The notes beneath the pieces were generated by a model. That model made no database searches, was not told the origin of the DNA, and saw only the letters and a program-made list of their open reading frames with translations. Below are positions 33,344-38,240 of a DNA stretch of 38,240 nt, piece after piece; within the stretch, counting starts at the first letter, position 1, and the number at the start of each line of letters is the position of its first letter. Both the position numbers and the translations under genes were made by a program. Where the stretch lies: positions 1 through 38,240 of the forward strand of contig CALCCD010000102.1 of NCBI GenBank assembly GCA_937899645.1. The letters are read 5' to 3'. The DNA comes from an uncultured cyanobacterium. GTDB taxonomy: Bacteria; Cyanobacteriota; Cyanobacteriia; Cyanobacteriales; Geitlerinemataceae.

Positions 33344-33697
33344 TCATTGTTTTTGTTGCACCTCCTCTGCGAGCTTCCGCGCCTTAAAATCCCGCCCCCA
33401 AGACTGCATCACCAACAAAATCGGCTCCAGCGATCGCCCGAACGCCGTCAGCTCGTACTCCACACGCGGCGGCACCTCCGCATATACGTGACGCGCCACC
33501 ACGCCATCCGCCTCCAGCTCCCGCAACTGCAACGTAATCATCCGCTCCGTCGCATTCGGCGTCAGCCGCCGCAACTCCCCAAACCGCTTGCGACCGTTCA
33601 GCAGATGACAGACCAAAATCGCCTTCCAGCGACCCCCGATCACGCTTAACGTCGCCTCCACGTCACAGCCCGTCTTCCAGTTATATTTGCGCGCCAC
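33344..33697 (-). CDS. HxlR family transcriptional regulator
   Basis: A 117-residue winged-helix protein. The sequence shows the HxlR hallmark NWKTGCDVEATLSVIGGRWKAILVCHLLNG with the single N-terminal Cys, followed by RFGELRRLTPNATERMITLQLRELEADGVV (recognition helix and wing) and YELTAFGRSLEPILLVMQSWG. GTG 33697 is chosen because GGAGG lies five bases upstream; a TTG four codons earlier overlaps that site. HxlR proteins bind as dimers and many sense electrophiles or oxidants through the Cys (YodB, HypR) or aldehydes. The gene is divergent from the enoyl-CoA hydratase, monooxygenase and dehydrogenase set, the usual placing for a local regulator. Confidence 0.88.
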   Translation of the reverse strand: MARKYNWKTGCDVEATLSVIGGRWKAILVCHLLNGRKRFGELRRLTPNATERMITLQLRELEADGVVARHVYAEVPPRVEYELTAFGRSLEPILLVMQSWGRDFKARKLAEEVQQKQ

Positions 33698-33727
33698 GAT
33701 CGCCTCCAAAACGGTTAAACATGTCCA

Positions 33728-33789
33728 TTACTTACAAAAATGTAGGGACTTGTTAATAGTATTGCAATCGTTTTAAGTAAGGGTATAGA
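33728..33789 (+). promoter_or_regulatory. Candidate HxlR operator and promoter
   Basis: In the divergent gap, TTACTTA (33728-33734) and its reverse complement TAAGTAA (33774-33780) are inverted half-sites. A sigma70-like promoter is visible for the plus strand: TTGCAA (33762-33767), a 16-bp spacer that includes the right half-site, and TATAGA (33784-33789), 16 bases before the ATG at 33806. The placing fits repression, but this is inference. Confidence 0.45.
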
Positions 33790-33805
33790 CATCGAGGCAC
33801 AGCGC

Positions 33806-34648
33806 ATGAAAGATACGTTCGCCACATTTAACGTCACCGTCGAAGACGCGATCGCCTGGGTCACCTTCGACTACCCGCCGGTCAACATTCAGGGTCTGCC
33901 GATGATCGCCGACCTGAACATGCTGGCGCAGCGCCTGGAAACCGATCGCGATATCAAAGTCGTTGTCTTCCAGTCCGCCCACCCCGAAATCTTCGTCGCC
34001 CACGCCGACACCGACTTCCTGAAAGGGATGTCCGACAAGGCGGTCTCGCGCGATGAGGTCAAGCTGCTCGATCTGCAAACCGCGCTCGAACGCATCAGCC
34101 AACTGCCCCAAGCGACGATCGCCAAAATCGAAGGCTTCGCGCGCGGCGGCGGCCACGAATTCGCCCTCGCCTGCGACATGCGCTTCGCCGCCCGTGGCAA
34201 AGCGAAGTTCATGCAAATGGAAGTCGGAATGGGGATTTTGCCCTGTGGCGGCGGCGCATCGCGGATGGCGCGGCAAACTGGCCTCGGTCGGGCGCTGGAG
34301 ATTATCCTCGGGGCGGAAGATTTCGACGCCGATCGCGCGGAGTTCCTCGGAACGGTCAACAAAGCTCTCGACCCCGACGAAATCGGCCCCTACGCCGAAG
34401 CGCTGGCAAAGCGGATCGCCCTCTGGCCTGCCGAATCGATCGAAGCCTGCAAGCGCGCCGTCTACGCCTCGATCGACAAGCCGATCGCCGAAGCCCTGAA
34501 AGAAGAAGCCTACTGGCTCTATCAGGCCACCAGCCAAACCCCGGCGCTCCAGCGCTTCCAGTGGGCAGACGACAACGGCGCGCAGTTCGACCTCGACAAC
34601 CAGCGCGCTTGGGAATCACTGGTCGTCGGCGTCCAGGAAATCCAGTAG
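33806..34648 (+). CDS. Enoyl-CoA hydratase/isomerase family protein
   Basis: A 280-residue crotonase-fold protein. The N-terminus VEDAIAWVTFDYPPVNIQGLPMIADL is typical. VVVFQSAHPEIFVAHADTDFL gives the first oxyanion strand, and KIEGFARGGGHEFALACDMRFAARGKAKFMQMEVGMGILPCGGGASRM (seen in parts) gives the second oxyanion loop and the catalytic region. The residue usually acting as catalytic Glu in hydratases falls in the Gly-rich MGILPCGGGAS segment and is not obvious, so hydratase activity is uncertain; isomerase, hydrolase or decarboxylase activity is possible. GAGG lies about eight bases before the ATG. It is first of a three-gene plus-strand unit under the HxlR regulator. Confidence 0.85.
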   Translation: MKDTFATFNVTVEDAIAWVTFDYPPVNIQGLPMIADLNMLAQRLETDRDIKVVVFQSAHPEIFVAHADTDFLKGMSDKAVSRDEVKLLDLQTALERISQLPQATIAKIEGFARGGGHEFALACDMRFAARGKAKFMQMEVGMGILPCGGGASRMARQTGLGRALEIILGAEDFDADRAEFLGTVNKALDPDEIGPYAEALAKRIALWPAESIEACKRAVYASIDKPIAEALKEEAYWLYQATSQTPALQRFQWADDNGAQFDLDNQRAWESLVVGVQEIQ

Positions 34649-34690
34649 CGCCATTCAGCCACAAAACGCAGCAGCGGCAGGAGGTCTGCA

Positions 34691-35680
34691 ATGCTCGGAC
34701 AAACGAACAGAACCAACAAAACGCCACAAGATCGGGGATTCCAGTCCCTGAATCGCGGTTACAACACCGTCTTCAAAGCTAATCGCCTGACGGTGGGGCT
34801 GGTCGCACCGATCGAAGCCCACGGCAGCAGCCCGACACCAACGATGCACCGCCATCTCGAGCGAATTCAGCTCGCGGAAAAGCTGGGATTCGCCGCAGTC
34901 TGGCTGCGGGACGTGCCGTTTAACGTGCCGTCGTTCGGCGATGCGGGGCAGATGTTCGACCCGTTTGTGTATCTCGGCCTGCTGGCGGGGCAAACCGATC
35001 GCATCGCCCTCGGTGTTTCCAGCATCATCCTGCCTCTGCGGCATCCCGCCCACGTGGCGAAGGCGGCGGCCAGTGCGGACGTGCTGTCCGGCGGGCGGCT
35101 GATCCTGGGCGTGGCGTCCGGCGATCGACCGGAAGAGTACCCGGCCTTGCGTCGCACCTTTGGCGATCGGGGCGATCGATTCCGCGATAGCTTCGACTAC
35201 ATCCAAGCCGCCGCAACGAACTACCCCAGCTTTGAAAATGCATTCGGTACGCTCTCCGGCAATATCGACATGCTGCCGAAACCCACCGCCGGACGACTGC
35301 CGCTCTTGATCACCGGCAGCAGTCGGCAAACAGCGGACTGGCTAGCAAACCACGGCGACGGCTGGATGACCTATCCGCGCGGGCTAGCGCTGCAAGAACA
35401 GGCGATCGCCGACTGGCGCGATCGGGTCGCCGCAGCGGGACGATCGCCGCAGCCCGTCATGCAGCCGCTCTACCTCGACCTGACCGCCGACCCCGACACG
35501 CGACCGCTGCCGATCCACCTCGGCTTCCGGCTCGGGGCGCGCCACCTGCGATCGCACCTCGCCGCCCTGCAAGATATCGGCGTCAATCACGTCGCGCTCA
35601 ATCTGCGTTTCAATCGCGCCGATGTCGAGACGACGCTACAGCGCCTCGCCGATGAGGTCCTGCCCGACTTCCATTATTGA
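34691..35680 (+). CDS. LLM-class (luciferase-like) flavin-dependent oxidoreductase
   Basis: A 329-residue TIM-barrel flavoenzyme. RLTVGLVAPIEAHG begins the barrel, LAEKLGFAAVWLRDVPF and DRIALGVSSIILPLRHPAHVAKAAASADVLSGGRLILGVASGD (read in parts) match the family, and LPLLITGSSRQTADWLANHGDGWMTY closes the flavin site. Relatives use reduced flavin or F420 to oxygenate aldehydes, alkanesulfonates or cyclic ketones; the substrate here is unknown. GGAGG seven bases before ATG 34691 fixes the start. It follows the crotonase-fold gene by 42 bp and precedes the dehydrogenase by about 60 bp, so the three probably act on one compound class. Confidence 0.88.
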   Translation: MLGQTNRTNKTPQDRGFQSLNRGYNTVFKANRLTVGLVAPIEAHGSSPTPTMHRHLERIQLAEKLGFAAVWLRDVPFNVPSFGDAGQMFDPFVYLGLLAGQTDRIALGVSSIILPLRHPAHVAKAAASADVLSGGRLILGVASGDRPEEYPALRRTFGDRGDRFRDSFDYIQAAATNYPSFENAFGTLSGNIDMLPKPTAGRLPLLITGSSRQTADWLANHGDGWMTYPRGLALQEQAIADWRDRVAAAGRSPQPVMQPLYLDLTADPDTRPLPIHLGFRLGARHLRSHLAALQDIGVNHVALNLRFNRADVETTLQRLADEVLPDFHY

Positions 35681-35742
35681 CAATTCGCGCGATCGCCAGT
35701 CGATCGCGCTCCCCACAATCGCGCACCCCAAAACAAGCAGCC

Positions 35743-36549
35743 ATGCCCAAAACAATCCTGATAACCGGCGCGACGGACGGCATCGGCCTCGTCACCGCCC
35801 AACAGCTCGCGACTCAAGGACACCGCGTCCTGCTCCACGGTCGCAACCCCGAAAAGCTCGATCGCGTTGCCCGAGAGCTGACCGATGCGGACGGCAACGT
35901 CGAGCGTTACGTGGCGGACTTATCCGACCTGTCGCAGGTGCGATCGCTTGTGGACGAGGTCGCAGCGCAGCACTCGAAGCTGGATGTGCTGATAAACAAT
36001 GCGGGCGTTTTAAACTCGCCCCGAGCCATCACGGCGGACGGCCTCGACGTGCGCTTTGTCGTCAATACGATCGCACCGTACCTGCTCACCCAAAAGCTGC
36101 TGCCGCTGATGGATGCCTCCAGTCGCGTCGTCAATCTCTCCTCCGCTGCGCAGTCGCCCATCAGCCTGCCCGCCCTGACCGGCGAGGCGCGCATCGCGGA
36201 GGCGTTCGCGGCCTACTCCCAAAGCAAGCTGGCGATTACGATGTGGTCGCGCGGCCTGGCGCAGTCGATCGGCGATTCCGGCCCCGCGATTATCGCCGTC
36301 AATCCCGGCTCGCTGTTGGGTAGCAAGATGGTGAAACAGGCGTTCGGAATGGCGGGCAAGGATCTGCAAATTGGCGCGGATATCTTGATTCGGGCGGCAC
36401 TATCTAATGAGTTTGCGACGGCTTCCGGGAAGTATTTCGACAACGACTCGGGTCGGTTTACGTCGCCCCACGGGGATGCGCTCGATGCGGGCAAGGTGGT
36501 GGCAGTCGTGGGGGCGATCGAGTCGGTGTTGTCGAAGGTAGCTCGCTAG
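35743..36549 (+). CDS. Short-chain dehydrogenase/reductase
   Basis: A 268-residue Rossmann-fold NAD(P)-dependent oxidoreductase. The cofactor motif TGATDGIGLVTAQQL is at about 8-22, the basic residues in VLLHGRNPEK suggest NADPH, NNAGVLNSPR is the structural motif, and the catalytic Ser and Tyr-x3-Lys are in VVNLSSAAQS and AYSQSKLAI. The ATG at 35743 is preferred over an upstream in-frame start that adds an Arg/Ser-rich stretch. It converges on the membrane-protein gene, and the two stop codons overlap in one CTAG. Third gene of the HxlR-linked unit. Confidence 0.9.
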   Translation: MPKTILITGATDGIGLVTAQQLATQGHRVLLHGRNPEKLDRVARELTDADGNVERYVADLSDLSQVRSLVDEVAAQHSKLDVLINNAGVLNSPRAITADGLDVRFVVNTIAPYLLTQKLLPLMDASSRVVNLSSAAQSPISLPALTGEARIAEAFAAYSQSKLAITMWSRGLAQSIGDSGPAIIAVNPGSLLGSKMVKQAFGMAGKDLQIGADILIRAALSNEFATASGKYFDNDSGRFTSPHGDALDAGKVVAVVGAIESVLSKVAR

Positions 36550-38180
36550 GGATCGGAATCGGCGCGCGCGCAACTCACGTCGATGAGTTGCCAGTCTTCG
36601 CCCGCGACGACCGTGCAGCGATCGCGCGCCTGCTCCAGGATCGGCGTGCCGCTCCGCGCGATCGCTGCTTCCCGCTCGGCGAAGGGCAGCAGCCAATCTT
36701 GCATCAGATATTCGGCGTCAAACGCCTCGCGATCGAGCAGCCAAAAGTCGATGCCGTAGCGATCGACGACCTCGGCCAGCACTTGCGGATCGTCGGTGTA
36801 CTGCGCCGCGATCGTCGCATCGATGCGCCGGACGATCTCGTCGTAGTACCCAACGTGATACGGCATCGCGAACATGACGCTGGCGAGTACCGATCGTCGC
36901 GCGTGGCTGGGAACGTCGTTGCCGAGGCGCGAGAGTGTGGCAGTCATCGCATCGCGGGGTTGGGTTTGCAGGTAGGTGTAGAGTTCCGGCGCTTTGCCCT
37001 GGCGATATTTGAAGTGGTATTGGTGCGTGGCGGCGGGCAGCACGATCGTGAAAGCGGCCAGTACCGCGATCGCGCCATTGCGTCCGATGTGCCCGCGCAA
37101 AAACGTTCCGACTTGCCACAACCTCGGCGCAATCCAAATCGCCGCCGCCACCGCCAACACCACCAGCAAACTGTGCATGGTGTAGCGGCTCGGGTGGTGG
37201 ATGCGGAATAGCGTTAGGTGGGCGACGAAAAACAGCCCGATCGAGGCGATCTCCGCGTCTGCCAAAGTTTCCAACTTCTGACGATCGGCGTCGATGTTGA
37301 GCGTTCGCCAAAGCGGGATCGGCAGCAGTGCCGCCCAAATCAACGGCGAAGTCCAACTCATTTTGGGCACGATGCCGCTACGCCTGCCGTAGGTGAAAAA
37401 CTCGATCGGGTTCTCGTGAAAAAACTCCACCCGACCACCGGGTAAAAACTCCACCATTTGGCGAGCGGTGGCGGCGTCGATCGCCGGGTCGAAGGACGAC
37501 GATCGCAGCGCGTAGGGCAGCAGCACGCAAAATCCGGCCACCAGTCCGCAGACCGCGAGCGCGGTGGTGCGCCGGTCGGGCAGCGATCGCGACTGCCACG
37601 TCGATCGCAACCAGCCGAGACCGATCGTCCCGCATGAAATTAAAACGCACTGCGGATAGAACAAGCCCTGTAGCGCGATCGCGGCTCCAACGCCGAGCGC
37701 CTGTCGCCGCGCGAGATAGAACAAAAACGCCGCGAACAAAGGGTAGATGAACGATCGCGCCGTGCCGGTGGTGATGTCGTAGCGCATCCAGATCGTCTGG
37801 TTCAGCAGCAGCGTCGCAAGGAATGCGGTGGGCGGTGACGTGCCGATCTCGCGGCAGAAGCGGAATAGATAGAACGCGGCGATCGCGGCCAGGATCGGCG
37901 GCAGCAGCTTGTTGAAGGTGAACGGCTCGATTCCGGCGATCACGGCGAGGCGGTAGAGCTGCGTGTAGCCCCAGGGCGCGACGAACTGGTGGTAGTCGGC
38001 GATCCAGTCGTTGGGGAAGAGCCCCGGATCGAGGAAGCGCGCCATCCAGAAGACGTGCTGCCGCGCGTCGCTATCGACGACGAATTCGCCGCGAAAGGCC
38101 GAGAGCAGGGGCACGATCGAGTAGGCAAGCGTGACGGTGAGGCTGAGAGCGAGCCAGCGGCGCGGACGGGTAGGATACAT
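36546..38180 (-). CDS. Polytopic membrane protein, possible GT-C type glycosyltransferase
   Basis: A 544-residue protein from ATG 38180 with about ten to twelve transmembrane helices, beginning WLALSLTVTLAYSIVPLLSAF. After the first helix, FVVDSDARQHVFWMARFLDP places acidic residues (DSDAR) in the first extracytoplasmic loop, as in GT-C enzymes that use lipid-linked sugars. Later helices include LLPPILAAIAAFYLFRF and LLVVLAVAAAIWIAPRL. A soluble C-terminal domain from about 420 (RDAMTATLSRLGNDVPSHAR, VVDRYGIDFWLLDREAFDAEY) resembles the lumenal domain of such proteins. I do not recognise a named family, and no partner gene is adjacent on this strand. Transfer of a sugar to a surface molecule is inference. 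Confidence 0.75.
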   Translation of the reverse strand: MYPTRPRRWLALSLTVTLAYSIVPLLSAFRGEFVVDSDARQHVFWMARFLDPGLFPNDWIADYHQFVAPWGYTQLYRLAVIAGIEPFTFNKLLPPILAAIAAFYLFRFCREIGTSPPTAFLATLLLNQTIWMRYDITTGTARSFIYPLFAAFLFYLARRQALGVGAAIALQGLFYPQCVLISCGTIGLGWLRSTWQSRSLPDRRTTALAVCGLVAGFCVLLPYALRSSSFDPAIDAATARQMVEFLPGGRVEFFHENPIEFFTYGRRSGIVPKMSWTSPLIWAALLPIPLWRTLNIDADRQKLETLADAEIASIGLFFVAHLTLFRIHHPSRYTMHSLLVVLAVAAAIWIAPRLWQVGTFLRGHIGRNGAIAVLAAFTIVLPAATHQYHFKYRQGKAPELYTYLQTQPRDAMTATLSRLGNDVPSHARRSVLASVMFAMPYHVGYYDEIVRRIDATIAAQYTDDPQVLAEVVDRYGIDFWLLDREAFDAEYLMQDWLLPFAEREAAIARSGTPILEQARDRCTVVAGEDWQLIDVSCARADSDP

Positions 38181-38226
38181 AAAGAAGCTTGGCACTGGCC
38201 GTCTAAAGTGGTGAGGAAGAGAATAG

Positions 38227-38240
38227 ATGAGTCAGCAATG
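38227..38240 (+). CDS. Possible start of a divergent gene at the window edge
   Basis: ATG at 38227 reads MSQQ before the sequence ends, with AGGAAGAG about seven bases upstream. It would be divergent from the membrane-protein gene. Only four codons are visible, so this is a weak call. Confidence 0.25.

Overview
This window is a piece of a GC-rich cyanobacterial chromosome. The evidence is the dense scatter of GCGATCGC/GATCG words (the HIP1 palindrome of cyanobacteria), a cyanobacterial-type Fur with a HHHHH stretch, a DUF3370 protein, a carotenoid-isomerase-like FAD enzyme, and cyanobacterial-style NB-ARC/NACHT, Uma2 and RTX genes. No rRNA, tRNA or CRISPR array was seen. The species cannot be named from sequence alone.

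Layout. (1) 1-2508, minus strand: a tightly spaced unit made of a small protein with a C-terminal GNTLNI-type motif, vapB, a frameshifted vapC, and an NB-ARC/TPR NLR-like protein that runs off the window. The NLR starts with a motif nearly matching the small protein's C-terminus, so this may be an effector-NLR pair joined by a homotypic (possibly amyloid-type) motif with a toxin-antitoxin pair embedded. (2) 2515-12906: housekeeping and conserved genes: mutS, an Uma2 nuclease-like gene, a TPM-domain membrane protein, a CrtISO/phytoene-desaturase-like oxidoreductase, a multi-GAF protein with a degenerate kinase ATPase domain, and pyrD. (3) 13081-20302: a likely surface-glycan or secondary-metabolite set: GT2 glycosyltransferase, alkaline-phosphatase-superfamily phosphodiesterase, phytanoyl-CoA-dioxygenase-like enzyme, left-handed beta-helix acyltransferase, an FAD/NAD(P) oxidoreductase on the other strand, and a GT4-type glycosyltransferase. 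(4) 20351-22196: a type II restriction-modification pair (PD-(D/E)XK-like nuclease overlapping a C5-cytosine methyltransferase). (5) 22278-26057: Fur with a 13-bp palindrome upstream, a DUF3370 exported protein and a MalK/UgpC-type ABC ATPase.

(6) 26179-33079 is the accessory region, clearly more AT-rich after about 27000. It holds a NACHT gene cut off just after its ATPase core, then two copies of one cassette (RTX calcium-binding protein plus a small four-helix membrane protein of unknown family). The first copy is reduced to the RTX C-terminus. The second is a full 922-residue protein with two lamin-tail domains, a pancreatic-lipase-like alpha/beta hydrolase and RTX repeats. A complete 1000-bp IS982-type element with perfect 18-bp ends and a 7-bp target duplication lies between them.

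(7) 33344-36549: an HxlR regulator divergent from enoyl-CoA hydratase, luciferase-like monooxygenase and short-chain dehydrogenase genes, probably one regulated detoxification or catabolic unit. The window ends with a polytopic membrane protein converging on the dehydrogenase.

The best candidates for undescribed biology are the motif-sharing NLR operon at the left end and the duplicated RTX plus membrane-protein cassette.
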